Shown here piece by piece: positions 1 to 11,925 of a stretch of 64,000 nt of DNA. Position 1 is the stretch's first letter. The number at the start of each line of letters is the position of its first letter. A program made the position numbers and the translations under genes. This DNA is from Marsupella aquatica (Eukaryota; Marchantiophyta): NCBI GenBank assembly GCA_973895155.1, contig OZ316895.1:11346001-11410000 (forward strand), written 5' to 3'. The notes under the pieces were generated by a model. That model was given only the letters and a program-made list of their open reading frames with translations, did no database searches and was not told the origin of the DNA.

Positions 1-1070
1 GCTAACTTCAGACTGGACATGAACTTGTTCACTCTGCTGGAGACCAGCAATTCATGATACCCATTGTGCTGCGTGGATATCATGAGCACCAAATGTCCTT
101 CAAGAGTTCTCTCAACAGATATGGGTCGGTCTGGTCATTTGGACTTTCTCACTTAATACTCCTGAGAGCGCTTCGCAAAGGCAGAACAGGGCTTGAATGT
201 GGCAGGATGGGAAAAAGTACGAGAGAGCAACGGTAGACTGTTTTTTCCGGATGGCCTTATGTTAGAGCATTTAGAGATAAGAACTAATGTTGTGATAGAA
301 GCAAAGGCACGATGGAGATGAAAGATTTGGATGAGAGAGCACTGAATTGGGTTCTGTAGATCCTTGTCCCCTAGTTGTGAGTCATAATGCGATTTTCATG
401 TGGCTCTGCACACATGTATTTACTTGGACTCTGTTCTTTAGTAGGATGGCATTGTTCTCTGTGTGGTTTCTTTTGAGCCCAACACCAGCAATGGATTACG
501 TGTGATTCTGGGCTGACCTGCGTTTGTGGAATGTTCAATCTTGTGGTGACCGAGTTAAGATTGACAAATTCAAGAACTCCCCCTTTCATCTTTCAGATGA
601 CTGCGATCAGAGGAAGGTGTCTTGTCCATAATTTATTCGACTTCTTTGTCAACCCAACAACGCACAGCATGACAAACATAGGTAACTCTAACTATTTATC
701 CCAGTTGGAAACTTTAGAATCAACAGTACAGGAGCGTTTTAGCTTTGCAAGTCTCGTTAGGGAATCATTTTACTTTTTCCTAAAGCATGTATTTCGGGTT
801 TGGTTGTTCTACGAGATTGTCACCTTTGTATAGGTGAAGGGCATGGTCCACTTGGCAGGACAGCGTTTGAGAGTTGACGTGAGACTTTCCTGCTTTGTTT
901 TGGTGGCATGACAGACAAGACGAGGATGTACATCGATAGATCAGTTTTGGATCTACCGAGTGCTTGAAGGTGAACTCAGAAGTTAGATATTAATGATAAA
1001 AATTTCTGGTGGGGTATTGGGAAGTATTGATCTTGTTCGAGCGAAAAATCTATGACCTCGAGATGAGTTT
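1..1070. other. Intergenic, no gene recognised
   Basis: I see no supported coding region here. Open frames are short and show no family resemblance. The stretch ends at the 9-bp direct repeat (1062-1070) that flanks the MITE at 1071. Confidence 0.5.
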
Positions 1071-1250
1071 CCCTGCTGGTAATCACACATCAAAATGTGG
1101 CTGCATTCATTGATTGAAAAGAAAAAACTAGGATTATCACGGTATGCAAGGTGTCGTACATCGTATATGTCATATTTTGATGTGCATGTCATATTTTGAT
1201 GTCATATTTTGATGTGCATGTCATATTTTGATGTGCAGTTACCGAGACCC
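1071..1250. mobile_element. Small Mutator-type MITE (copy 1)
   Basis: The element is flanked by a perfect 9-bp direct repeat, gatgagttt, at 1062-1070 and 1251-1259. Its ends are imperfect inverted repeats of about 25 bp: left ccctgctggtaatcacacat, and right (reverse complement) gggtctcggtaactgcacat, both continuing into caaaat. A second copy lies at 51115-51244. It has no coding capacity. A 9-bp target duplication is typical of Mutator-like elements, so this is probably a non-autonomous MULE derivative. This copy is longer because a roughly 19-26 bp unit containing tcatattttgatgt is repeated four times near its right end (about 1176-1237). Confidence 0.8.
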
Positions 1251-1259
1251 GATGAGTTT

Positions 1260-2471
1260 CCTCAGACGTCCATTTTTCGCAAATTGTTCGTTAACGAGAT
1301 TTTCTCAGATGGCTTATGGCAGATCAGGACCTGGAATCACACTCGCCGTCTGCTGTTTAAAGCAACAGCAAAAAGTTACAAAGTGGAACCTGAAGGGTGT
1401 GATTGATGCAACACTAGTGACTTGTGCTATCAAGAGGGACTCATGTTTGAGATGGGCCAGCTCTGCTCACACTGGGTTGACTTGCAGTTGCTGTCACCGT
1501 TGACGGGGATTCCCAGTTTTCCCTGCCCTAATGAGAACGAGTAGCTAAGGTCCACTTTGACAGTGCTAGAAACCAACCCCACTCCATCGAAAATGGAATC
1601 ATCACTATTCACGGTTGTACCGTGTATCCCCGTCAATGCTCTCCCGATTCTTTACTCATGTAGACAAGGGGTTAAAACCAGAGCTGATTGATTCAGGAAG
1701 ACAAATAAATGCTCGAGAATTAGAAAATTTAGGTGCTGCCCAGAATTCGACGGTGAACGATTGTCACTACGCTTCTACAGCAAATATTGTGCAACCCAAG
1801 ATTGCTATTTTACAAGTGCGTGCAAAGGCCAGCTCGGTCCTTGCGTTAGACTTATGAATCGATCCATTCTCGCCCTTTAGTGTAGAACACGTCAATTTAA
1901 CTGAGGTTTTCAAGTCCGAGACATCTAAATCTGTGCTCATTCCTGAGAGAGCAGAACATGTTTTGTTGTACTGTTTCTGAGTGCTGTAGAACACGTCAAT
2001 TTAACTGAGGTTTTCGAGTCCGAGACATCTATATCTGTGTTCATTCCTGAGAGAGCAGAACATGTTTTGATGTGCTGTTTCTGAGTGCTAGCACAAAACA
2101 TTTCGGAGGATTTTCATCAAGGAATTTGATGCCAGTTATTCCGAGCCAAAATCAAGTGCGGGCCACGATGAGCTTCAACAATCATAACTTAAACTCTCCA
2201 ACACAATTTACCATCATTGGACCGCCTTCTTATTTTAGAGTTTTGTGTAAGCGCGAGAATTGCATTCTCTCGTGCTTTAAAACAAAGCCTCCCATTCTCC
2301 ATGTGGAATGACAAAAATTTGAGTCCGCAAGACCCCGCCAAAGCGGACAAAGGACAGAAAGAGCGAGCAGACAACAGAACTTGCCAAAGGAAGGCGACAG
2401 AGAAATAGCGAATGAACGTAAACACGTCGCAAAGATGGCCCGTTGGCATCTATCTACAAATCTTGCTACCT
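1260..2471. repeat. Intergenic with a 104-bp tandem duplication
   Basis: A segment beginning gtagaacacgtcaatttaac occurs twice head to tail at about 1883-1985 and 1986-2089, with few differences. The rest of the interval has no recognisable gene. It is the 3' flank of the minus-strand GST that ends at 2472. Confidence 0.6.
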
Positions 2472-3179
2472 TTAACGTATACATTCGCTGTGCCGCATGA
2501 GGCCCGCTTTCGGGAACATAATCTTCGCATAAGCCAGTGTTTCTTCTTCTGGAGGAATAGTGGAGCTCACACTTGGGTGCACCTTGACCGCCTCAATCCA
2601 CCGGTGAAGCCGAGGCGCCTTGTCTGGCCCTGGAATCTCGATGCCGCCTAGTTTCCGAAAGAGTGGTAGGGTCATGATGAGCGGAGCAAGGGCCACATCT
2701 AGAAGTCCGAATTTATCTCCAGCAAAGAAGGGACCATCCGCTGAAAAACTAATCATGCCTGCTTCGAGCGTTCTTATGGCTTCATTGGCTTCTTGCTTGG
2801 CGACTTGTGCCTCTGAAGTTCCTGACTTGGCTGGCAAGCCCGTCGAGAGTGCAGAGAAGGCTTTGTTGACGTAGTCGATCCAGAATCTGACCTTGGATTT
2901 CCCGAATGCATCCTCGGAAATCAACGGAACTTGCTCCGGAAAGGCATCCTCGAGATATTGCAGGATGATAAGAGATTCTGCCACCCCCTTGCCATTGTGG
3001 ATGATCGTAGGTATTCTCTTGTATATGGGATTAGCTTCCAGTAGCTCCTGCGGTTTGTTGCCCAAGTTTACTTCGATGACCTCGAAGGGAATTTGTTTCT
3101 CCTTCAACGCAATTGCCACTCGCTGTCCGTATGCACTGAATCGGGCCGTGAAGAGCTTCACTTCTGTTTCATTACCCAT
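2472..3179 (-). CDS. Tau-like glutathione S-transferase
   Basis: A single uninterrupted frame encodes 235 residues, the usual size of a plant tau GST (about 220-240). Tau GSTs are cytosolic dimers that conjugate glutathione to electrophiles or bind hydrophobic ligands. The N-terminal thioredoxin-like domain spans about residues 5-83. The likely catalytic Ser15 lies in FSAYGQR, the counterpart of the SPFAQR motif. Other expected glutathione contacts are Lys42, Ile56 before Pro57, and Glu68-Ser69 in AESLIILQYLED. The helical C-terminal domain begins near residue 95 with the tau-like SKVRFWIDYV. The ATG at 3179 is chosen because it directly precedes the first beta strand (VKLFTARFS). The usual KPVAES is KGVAES here. 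It resembles the GST at 45289 more than the 47.6 and 53.6 kb pair. The class call rests on motifs seen by eye. Confidence 0.9.
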   Translation of the reverse strand: MGNETEVKLFTARFSAYGQRVAIALKEKQIPFEVIEVNLGNKPQELLEANPIYKRIPTIIHNGKGVAESLIILQYLEDAFPEQVPLISEDAFGKSKVRFWIDYVNKAFSALSTGLPAKSGTSEAQVAKQEANEAIRTLEAGMISFSADGPFFAGDKFGLLDVALAPLIMTLPLFRKLGGIEIPGPDKAPRLHRWIEAVKVHPSVSSTIPPEEETLAYAKIMFPKAGLMRHSECIR

Positions 3180-4830
3180 TGCTGAATGCTTCCCTGCACG
3201 ACGTCACAAGAAACAATCCAAGGCCTTTGAGTCCACTTCCAGTATGATTATGCAACGGTAAGTAATCAAGTGAAGTGGACAGACAGACCTACAGACAGCT
3301 GAACAAGGGCATCACAAGTGGGGAACGAGAATTGACAGACCGACTCATGAATGTCGTGGAATTGTGTTGAGAAGCTCGAGTGTACTGTGGGTTGTTGAGT
3401 TCCGCCGTCCCTCTCCGGCCAAATCCTTGAAAACGAGATGCTGCTAGCGATTCTATGTGCATGTGTTGCGGAGAGAGTTGTGGGTTAAGTTTGGATGAGA
3501 TCATAGTTGTGGCGATTGTGTTGCGGGGTGAGATCTGGGCTGAGTAGGATTCGGACGAGTCCATGATTGGAGCCTGGGGCCCTTTCTCCTCTTGTCCTCC
3601 CCTTCATTGGGTTACTTTGCCTTTGGATATTTCCCCTTTCGACATTTTTTGCCCTTGGGCACTGTGATATATTTGCTTCGGCTGTAAGTGATGCAAGCTC
3701 TCACAAAACCAACGGATATTGGTGACTAAACTTAACGTTTTTGGAATTACAACAAAATGAAGAAAATTTAATCTTACTAATTAAATCCCATGCAAAGCTA
3801 CTTTTCCAAGGCTATGCTCTAGAGTGCGGCTTAACTCTCAATCTATCTATCTACTCACTATAATATTCAATAACTATAAATATTCAATAAGGCCTTTTTG
3901 TGTTCATCTTTTGCTTACAAAATCCACTTTTGGAGTGAACTCATTATGACCATTGGATTTAAAACTTAAATTTTCCTGCCCATCAGATCTCAGATATGTT
4001 TAAGGAAGAAGAAAGAGTTTGTCCTAGCCTCAGGCACTGATGGGCTTCCACCCACACCTAGACTCATACACAAACATCTAGAAAAAGGTCATTGGGAATT
4101 GAGTGTGAGTCAACATGTGACTATCATGGGTAGATGGGTCTCACAAGAAAATCTAAGTAAACCTGCTCTAAGTAGACCCCACATGATTGCCCCATTCAGG
4201 TAAAGTAAAAAGTATAGACAAAGGACAATACAAATTAAGTTGTGAGTTCAAAAGGGATCATTTATACTAAAGTGAAAAAAATTAAGTCTACTAGGAGTAG
4301 ATAAAAAAATTGTTTTTGTCTAATCCCTATATAGTACTTTTTCCAAGTTACATTAACATTCAATCCTAAATTCTTTATTGCAATAACTTTATTGACCAAA
4401 GACACAATGGCCTGAAGAATAATTTGGCCCCAACAACGAAGTGGCCAGAGTGATAAATGATTGTAACAAATGAATTGGTTGTAAAGACAAATCTGCAATG
4501 CAAGTTAAGGCAGTGGGTTTGTATATATATATATGTCATATTTTAAATCACATTATAAAAAACTATCCCATTTGCAAAGGGAGAAAAGAGTTAGTGCAAT
4601 CTATGAAAGTGGAAAAGGAAGGAACAAACCAATACCATCAGATATATTTCAATGATTTTGACACCCTTGGATTGAGTGAAAGGGATCACCTATGGAAGTG
4701 AATACCATGGATATTTTTGCTTCTAAAGTAGGTATTTACAAAATACATGTGTTGGCTAAATACTTTCAAAAATGACATTTGCATTACATTGGTATCATAT
4801 TTGTTGTTTACTAGTGCTCTGGCAAACCTA
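3180..4830. other. Promoter side of the GST, then AT-rich spacer
   Basis: This is the 5' flank of the minus-strand GST followed by AT-rich DNA. I find no gene, no clear TATA box that I would defend, and no repeat structure. Confidence 0.4.
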
Positions 4831-4835
4831 AAAAA

Positions 4836-5177
4836 TGTTGAGCATAGACAACACTCGCAACGGTAAGCACATGGCACATCCAACGCGCAAGTAGTCGACA
4901 AAAGAGATACGTGGTTCATCTCCTCGAGGCTACATCCACGGGAACACACAAGAGAGCTTTACTGAACTCTAAGCCTGTCGGCTAAACCAAGTCTCCACAG
5001 TGCAAGCTCTCTTCATCTCTCAAGTGGCTCCGTAACAATGAGCCTAAGTTCCACTTATCCAAGCAAACATCGCTTGATATATAGTGTGCATCCTAGTTAA
5101 CCTATCCATGCCTCTAACTATGGTTAGCCTAACTACGGTTAATGTCGTAATCCTAGACCTTGAGTAAATACCTAACA
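4836..5177. mobile_element. Solo LTR, diverged member of the copia family
   Basis: It begins tgttgagcatag and ends acctaaca, matching the ends of the 344-bp copia LTRs at 25953 and 43195, with many substitutions along its 342 bp. It is flanked by aaaaa at 4831-4835 and 5178-5182, a 5-bp target duplication that is low in complexity but in the right place. No internal domain adjoins it, so it is a solo LTR left by LTR-LTR recombination, older than the full element. Confidence 0.8.
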
Positions 5178-5182
5178 AAAAA

Positions 5183-7470
5183 TGCTTGTGAGTCATTGGT
5201 GAGTTGAGAGCTAAATTGTCCTCTTTGGAGATACGGTCCAACTCTTACAAAGAAATCACCTCCAATAACTACTCATTCACAATTGATACCATTTGTTTCT
5301 TGCAAGAATTTTTGAAGCTTCTATATGGTGAATGCAACTTTCATTATTTTGTCTTATTCAAACTTCTTTTGTTATGCATTTTTATTTTAATGTGTCTTAC
5401 CAAGGTATGCCCCTTGTATAGTTTAGATTTCCAATTTGTTCTGGCACCCCTCTAATTTTTTAAAATCTTTGCTATATTTAAGATCATCCACCCTCTAACA
5501 AAGCTCGTTGAATTTCTAGCCCTTATTCTCAGGAGTATAGAAGAAATGATCTAAATAATGTGCACCTTATGTCTTTAAGTATTACTCATGATTTTGTGTC
5601 CTAAATTTATGGTTTTAATTATTTTGAGTGTCATTACCTAAAGTAAGTACATAAGTATCTCTACTCATGTACATTATGTGCACATCCCAATACCATAAAC
5701 TTAAACTTTCCTGTTCATTATTATTTTAACTTTCGTGTTCATTATTAGTTTTCTGTACATGTGTATTTTTATTTTTATACCTTATGTGCACAAGTTTCAA
5801 TATGATTATATGTCTTCCTAGTCAATGTCCTGTTTATATTTTAATTAGAACACCTGTATATCACAAAAAAACAAAAAATGAAGCATGTTCCAGAATGAGC
5901 ATGCTATATCATAGAAGATAGCGTGTTCAGGGCAGCCATCCCATCATAGTAAATCTCAAGGCCATTCTCATCAATAAATTTCAGTAAATTGCAATCAGTA
6001 AATTTGACCCACTTGTAAGTCTGAGGTCTGTTTGGGCCAAGGGTACATAGAGAGTATAGCAGTGGTCAAAGGGTCTATTTTTGTCTAAGACAATGACTTA
6101 GTTTGCTTTCACCTCCAAAGAGTGGCATTCTTAGTCTGAGTAGGGGGAGTGGATTAATTGAATGCCAGCTTGATTTGACTTGTGCATCAGATGCTGAGAG
6201 GGACTGGGGTGGCTGACTGGGACCTGGCAGTCTAGAATTTCTTGGGTGGACACCTAGGGTTTTTCCATGGAAGTTTAGGAGTCAAGGTGCCAATTGGGAT
6301 TGTGTGAGGAATCATAGGGGATTCCTAGGGGCCTCACTCTAAAAGGGGGTCTGATATCATGCTTAACATTTTTAGTTGTTAAATACCCTAAAAAATAACA
6401 AAAAATATTTTGACTATTTTTCTACCCCTATTTTTTTGAAATATTCTAAAGTTCATTTCTATAACATTATCTTTTCTTATAATTTTCAAAATTGTATTGT
6501 GGTAATCTTACTTTTCTTCTACAAATATTAAAAAGTATTTTTCTCAACCCAATAAATAAACCCGGGCTATACTTACTTTAGTGTGATGGATAGAAAGGAA
6601 CTGTTCTTTTACAATATTTAAAATTATTTTTTTCAACCCAATAAATAAACCAGGTACTGTGATGGGTAGAAAGGAAATAAGTGATGACTCCATAGGATTC
6701 CTGGCTATTATAGGATTCCTGGCTATTAGACCGGAGCACTAGAGATTGATGTGGAAGGTATCAATGGATTGGAAGAGGTTTGCATCATTGGACAACAGCA
6801 ATCTTTTGACTTCTTCAGGGCAAGGGCAATGAATGCTACTCTTAGCGGCTATGTGGTTTCCTTTAAGAGTGACCAGTTTCTTCAGAGTAGAAGTCCGGGA
6901 TGCGGAGGTGGCCAATGTAGTTGCCTGCTCTGCCTCAAAAGCATCCCCCAATGTGTCAAAGCCTAAAGCCCCTCATTCTCTTGACTTTGCTCATCTGCAC
7001 GTTCTGTCCAGTATTTAGCCTCATCCCGAACGCACCAATTGAATATTTTCCTGGTAATGCAAAAAGATGTCATGGTCTAATCTTAATTTGCTTTTGAGAA
7101 GCAATGACAGCTGACCACATTTCCCAATGTTTTACGCTACTCAGTGTATTTCATCATGTTGTACTGTCTTGATATGGGCTTCACCTTCTCTTCATTTACT
7201 GGAGCCCACTCTGCCCAAGTGTAAAACATGTGAGGGAGTTTCCTCTGGAGCACTCTGCCCAAGTGGAAAACATATGAGGGAGTTTACTCTGGAGTTGCAC
7301 TAAGTACATTTCTCGAACACAATCATGTTGTGAGGGATTGCTTTTCGTTCCCTCCTTTTCAAGTTTATAAACCGACCATGGAGTATTTTTGGCGGGATCG
7401 CAAAAGCAGATTGCGCTATCTGAAATGGCAGCACGGAGCAATTAATCTAGAGGAATCAAGAGCGCAAGAG
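5183..7470. repeat. AT-rich spacer with two short tandem duplications
   Basis: No gene is recognised. About 6529-6593 and 6608-6676 are two copies of a ~75-bp AT-rich unit that shares the core caacccaataaataaacc. About 7199-7249 and 7250-7296 are two copies of a ~52-bp unit containing ctctgcccaagtg and gagggagtt. Otherwise this is non-coding upstream DNA of the SWC6-like gene. Confidence 0.5.
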
Positions 7471-7474
7471 ATCG

Positions 7475-7935
7475 GAGCTTGCTCGAAGAATCTCGAAGCT
7501 GTGGAGGCATCCAGTAATCACAGTACTGTTGCAACAAGCTCATGCTCAGTTGACAAACTTTCTGATTTTTGCAACATCTCAAACACCTTCGTGATCGTTC
7601 TCTCTCCATTGTCGTCTATCAAGTGGCGAATTGAGAAGAAAATGAGTCGGTGAGGTTCTGCAGCGGAGTATGATCTGCTCGATTCCCCCACACACAGGAG
7701 GAGGAGCTTGCTCGAAGAAGATCGGAGCTGTGGACGCATCGAGTGATTACAGTACTGGGCTGACAAGTTGATGCTCACTTGACAACCTTCCTGATTTTTG
7801 CGACATCTCAAACACCTTCGTGATCGTTCTCTCTCCATCGTTGTTTCTCAAGAGGCGAATTGAGAAGAAAATGAGTCGGTGAAGCTCTGCGGCCATGGAG
7901 GATGACCTGCTCAATTCTCCCACGCACAGGAGGAG
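7475..7935. repeat. Tandem duplication of the SWC6-like 5' end
   Basis: Two copies with a period of about 229 bp share cagtactg (7521 and 7750), the stretch tcgtgatcgttctctctcca, and aagaaaatgagtcggtga. The second copy runs into the true start codon at 7895 and the first codons. The first copy runs to about 7700 and contains a degenerate version of the same start region (gcggagtatgatctgctcg against gccatggaggatgacctgct). The core promoter and 5' UTR are therefore present twice. Confidence 0.85.
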
Positions 7936-8449
7936 CTCCAAGAGAGCCAAGAAGATTGGAGTCAAGGTCGGAGCTGTGCTCGCTGACCCCAACGTCCGCG
8001 CACAAGCCTCGCGAGACCGCCTCGAAGCCCTAGAAAGTGATCATGTCACTCCAGAGCCGATTGACCTCGATGACGACGATGAGGACGCTTCGCTGGACGA
8101 TGGAGCTGAAGACGCTTTCAGATTGAAAACGAAGAAAGCTCCGAAGAAGAGCACGAGACGGAAGACTCGGAGAGCAGAGGCCATGGAGAGGAGCGAGATC
8201 AGCAGAAAAGCGCCACGGACGTTTCTGAATTTGATCCAGGAGGCGAATATTGAGGAGACGGTGCCCACTAATGTGCCAACGTACTTGAGGGCTGCTGTTG
8301 GGCCACCGAGTTCCGCTGCTCGACGCCATTTCTGCTCCGTTTGTGGTTATCTTGCGCCGTACACTTGCACGAAGTGTGGCACACGGTTCTGCTCTTGCCG
8401 TTGTAAGGTAGTTCACGATGACACCAGATGCCTCAAATTCATAATGTGA
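7895..8449 (+). CDS. SWC6: ZNHIT1 / SWC6-type zf-HIT protein of the SWR1 complex
   Basis: One frame of 184 residues ends in TGA. In plants, SWC6 (also called SEF) is a subunit of the SWR1 chromatin remodeller, which exchanges H2A for H2A.Z in the nucleus and affects flowering and stress genes. The N-terminal ~25 residues are basic (RRSSKRAKK). An acidic stretch (DLDDDDEDASLDDGAED, about residues 57-73) and a Lys/Arg-rich stretch (about 78-95) follow. Then comes the conserved block with FLNLIQEANIE and VPTYLRAAVGPP. The C terminus is the HIT zinc finger, about residues 147-181, with Cys pairs in FCSVCG, YTCTKCG and FCSCRC, then His and Cys in VVHDDTRCLKF. The length fits the family (about 170 residues in Arabidopsis, from memory). 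The start is the ATG that follows the second copy of the duplicated 5' segment. Confidence 0.93.
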   Translation: MEDDLLNSPTHRRSSKRAKKIGVKVGAVLADPNVRAQASRDRLEALESDHVTPEPIDLDDDDEDASLDDGAEDAFRLKTKKAPKKSTRRKTRRAEAMERSEISRKAPRTFLNLIQEANIEETVPTNVPTYLRAAVGPPSSAARRHFCSVCGYLAPYTCTKCGTRFCSCRCKVVHDDTRCLKFIM

Positions 8450-10040
8450 TCGGTACCATGTTTATCCTGCCTCTCGACATATTTTGGAGGGAGAGGGCCC
8501 GACAATATAGCGACTTCTGTTAGAATCCCACATCTCGTAAAAAGATTCTCCAGAACTTGTGGGTTACTTGTAAATGTGAGCGTTGTCTCTTCGAAGAAAA
8601 GCTCTCTCCGAAGATCAGCAAGGCTGCGGAAGAGATACGGTGGCGACATCACAATGCTATCAGAAAGCTCGGCACTGCAGCTGCGGAGTTGATGCATGGT
8701 ATTGAAGCTCGCGAATGCTGTCGGTGAGGTTGAAGGCCTCTATCTAGACAGCAGGCCTGGATTCGGGCAACATTCGTCTCTCTTTACTCCGCTAGGTTAT
8801 TCCATCCTGAGAATTACCTTGCGAATTTCAAATTGGTTGTCGAAAATACATTCTTGCTGTGTTGCAAGTGTGTTGGAGTTCGTCAGGCAGGGGATTACCA
8901 AATTCAGGAAGACCGTTGGAGATTTCACTCTACCGATTCTTGTGCTAGTCATCGATCTGTCCAGCAATTGGAGTGAAAACTCATATTTAACTCTTCATGC
9001 AGCCTATGTCCATCCAGCATGAAACCCTTGCCATGGTCCGTAGAAGCGAATCACGTCTCCCAGTTTTACAGAGAGCGTGAGCAACATCGTGAATTCTTGA
9101 GGTATCAGCACATCCTCTTTTCTGATCACCTGTCAGTTCTCCCATCTCGAGTGCATAGAAATTCTAGTCGAATCTGATATGCAATCCGGTACCAAACTCA
9201 TTCAAATTTCATTGAGTTCATTTATTAAACTCAATGAGATCGCTTTCAAAGCAGTTACAGAGTCAGATATAGCTCCTTCACGTTCTGTCTCACAGTCACT
9301 GGACTCTTGATTCATTCATACAATTTCTCTCTGGCTGATGGATTTACCAGTCTTGTAAGCCTTCAGGGTGAGAAAATGACAGAGAGGTTGGTTTTGCAGT
9401 TCCTGGATATCTAAACGAGCTCGGGGCAGAATGTAATTGGTACACCCCTAATGATAAAATTCTAAACGTACATAAATCGGCTTTGGTGATCCATTGAATG
9501 ACTTTGCAGTCCACTACGCTCAATCTGTTGATAGCAATAACCCTAGTTTCAGAATACCTTTGAAGCGGGGACATTTGAGAAGTCGACATAATATCCTTCC
9601 AGTGGCCGTGGCAATAGCTGTGTTCTTCAGCAAGCTGATATGACATCGTTAGTTTGGGCTGTTGGAATTGGACGAGCACAAAGCTACTACAATTCAATGA
9701 TACCAAGGTCTGAACCTTCTCTGAGTCAAACAAAGCTTATTCATGAAAGCTAACCATCGTTTCAACAGAATCCTCAAATCGAGGCAATTGTATTCTTCAC
9801 AAATCTCCATCTTTTGACCATCCGTGACACAGAATTGATAATATTGAGAATGATTTAGAAGTTTGGGTGGAGCTCAATGGATCGAGCAGTCTTTAGAAAT
9901 CATGTGAGTGCATCAAGAGTCCGTTTCATGGTGTTTTTCGAGCTCTTGCAGACTTTGGAAATTATGTGACTGAATCAAGAGTCGGTTTGATCTCCTAGAT
10001 TAAATCGAATTCGTGAAGGACTTCTGCTCTCTGCAATAGC
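8450..10040. other. Non-coding, 3' flank of SWC6-like gene
   Basis: I find no supported gene. The open frames on both strands (for example 9344-9733, minus) have no recognisable family features. Confidence 0.4.
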
Positions 10041-10044
10041 CCCA

Positions 10045-10260
10045 GAACTAGAGTAAGCGATTATTGTCGAAGTATGTGATATACAAGAAACGATGTTCAG
10101 CTAGAGGAAGTGATTATTGCCTGAGTATGCCATCTAAAAGTATGCATGTTCACCTCGAGTGAGTGATTATTGCCGAAGTATGTGATCTAAAAGTATGGAA
10201 TTTTCAACTAGAGGAAGTGATTACTGCCTAAGTTTGTAACATTAAAGTATGCTTTAAATA
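10045..10260. repeat. 53-bp minisatellite, about four copies
   Basis: The motif gagGAAGTGATTATTG starts at about 10051, 10104, 10157 and 10211, giving a period of 53-54 bp. Each unit continues into a variant of aagtatgtgat and aaaagtatg. There is no coding capacity. Confidence 0.7.
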
Positions 10261-11385
10261 GGCGCTTTGAATCTAGGGGGTCTAATTATTATACTAAAAT
10301 CCTATGAATGCATATGAGATGGAAATATGAGAAGTACATGTCAAATTATGTGTAAATAGAAAATACTAAATTACTCTTGATGAGATAAGTACTCATTTAT
10401 CTCCAAAGCCTATTACTTTAGAGATCATCTACACAAAAAAAAACTATTGGGAGTGCAGACTGAAGATATCAATGAAACAAAAATGACCATAGTCTGAGAT
10501 ACAAATGAAGTTTATGCTCAGATGGACCTCAATGTTTGACTTCAAGACTCCAATGGACCAAACACTTTTTCAAACCTAAACAGTGAAATTTGTATTTACA
10601 AACTAAACAAAAACTGCTCTCATTAAAGTGTTATATTGTGATTCTTTTAGTCTACCCTACAAACAATTCTGAACTTATAAAATAACTAGGGAAGCTGCAA
10701 TATCCCTGCAGTACACATTTTGCGGCATCAGCTTTCCTTGCACTTCTCACAAGGTTGCACTCACCAAGTTGCACTTAGAGAGGGTCAACTGTCTCCGTCT
10801 ATCACCCATATCAAGAATCACTCCCATTGCCCCTCGTGTATTTAATCCCTTCGTGTATTTTCTCTTTGTAATTTGATTCGCAGCTGTCAACTCTAACCCT
10901 CTAACCCCCAGACAACGTGGCTGAGGGTAATGAGACTTCAGGCAACCCCTGGCCAGCCTAGCTTAGGGTCTCCACCCAATCTACACTCTAATTTGAGATC
11001 AAAATCAGCCATTTACAATCTATATCTAGAGCAAATTTGTAGGTTATAATTTTTTATATTTAGACTATGCTTGTGAGTTGGGACCAACATGAGGATCTGT
11101 GCACAGATAGCCCTTCTGTTGCATATGCATGGGTATTTGGGCTAGTGATCAATGACATCTTTGAAGCTATGGCGTGTAACCCCCTTGGGCTAACTGCCTG
11201 CCCTTGCAGATTACACTCTATAGCCCCTCAGAATATGGGTAATCTTGCAGTTGAACCATGAGCTTCCCCACGAGGTCTGGCAATTTGTTTTGCCTTGAAG
11301 GAAAGAATTTTGTAAATTAATTTAGGAGGAGATAAGACATTGCAACAGTGTAATTTTTGTAAAGTTTTTCTTGCTTGCCAAGGTG
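10261..11385. other. AT-rich spacer, nothing recognised
   Basis: The interval is AT-rich with only short open frames and no motif I recognise. Confidence 0.4.
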
Positions 11386-11389
11386 ACAA

Positions 11390-11925
11390 TGTCACCTGGC
11401 GTAAAAGGGAAGATAGAGTATTCCTTCTCTAATGTTTCTGAGATTGATCTCTCATCCTTAGATCTCCTTGAATTTTAGGATAATTGTCACATTCTTGTTT
11501 AATGGGGTCTGTTGCTAGGTGGGAAACTGGGTAATGTGGCTAGGTGGGACTCTGGGTAATGTAACACAAAAAAGCTAGTTAATTTGTTGACGAAAATGGT
11601 GAAGATCTTTTAATTAAGCCAGTTGGAATCTAGACAAATTTTGCCCCTATTGAAAACGCTGCATGGCAGTCCCCTATAGGGGATAAGAGTATTCCTTATC
11701 TAATTTTCTTAGATTGATCGCAGACACTAGCTCTTTCTAGATTTAGTTGCTAGATTCTGGTTGATGGGGTCTGTAGCTAGGTGGAAAACTGGCTTGTGTA
11801 AGACCAATAAAATACCTACTATAGTTAAATTTTTGAGAAAAGTGGTGAAAACTATTAAGCCAAGTGGAATCTAGCCAAGTTTTGCCACTATATAAAATGC
11901 GGCATGGCAGTCCACTATAGGGGGA
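11390..11925. repeat. Imperfect tandem duplication, about 250 bp
   Basis: Two diverged copies lie head to tail (about 11400-11690 and 11690-11925). Both contain agagtattcct, gatggggtctgt or aatggggtctgt, a 'gctaggtgg...aactgg' stretch, and an end motif gcatggcagtcc followed by ctatagggg. No coding capacity is seen. It may be a decayed non-coding element. Confidence 0.55.

Noticed and set aside
983-1503. Short open frames near 1-1.5 kb
   Set aside because: They overlap the MITE at 1071-1250 and its tandem motif and have no protein features.
10045-10260. CRISPR-like array
   Set aside because: Units are contiguous degenerate tandem repeats without constant repeats separated by unique spacers, and the DNA is eukaryotic.
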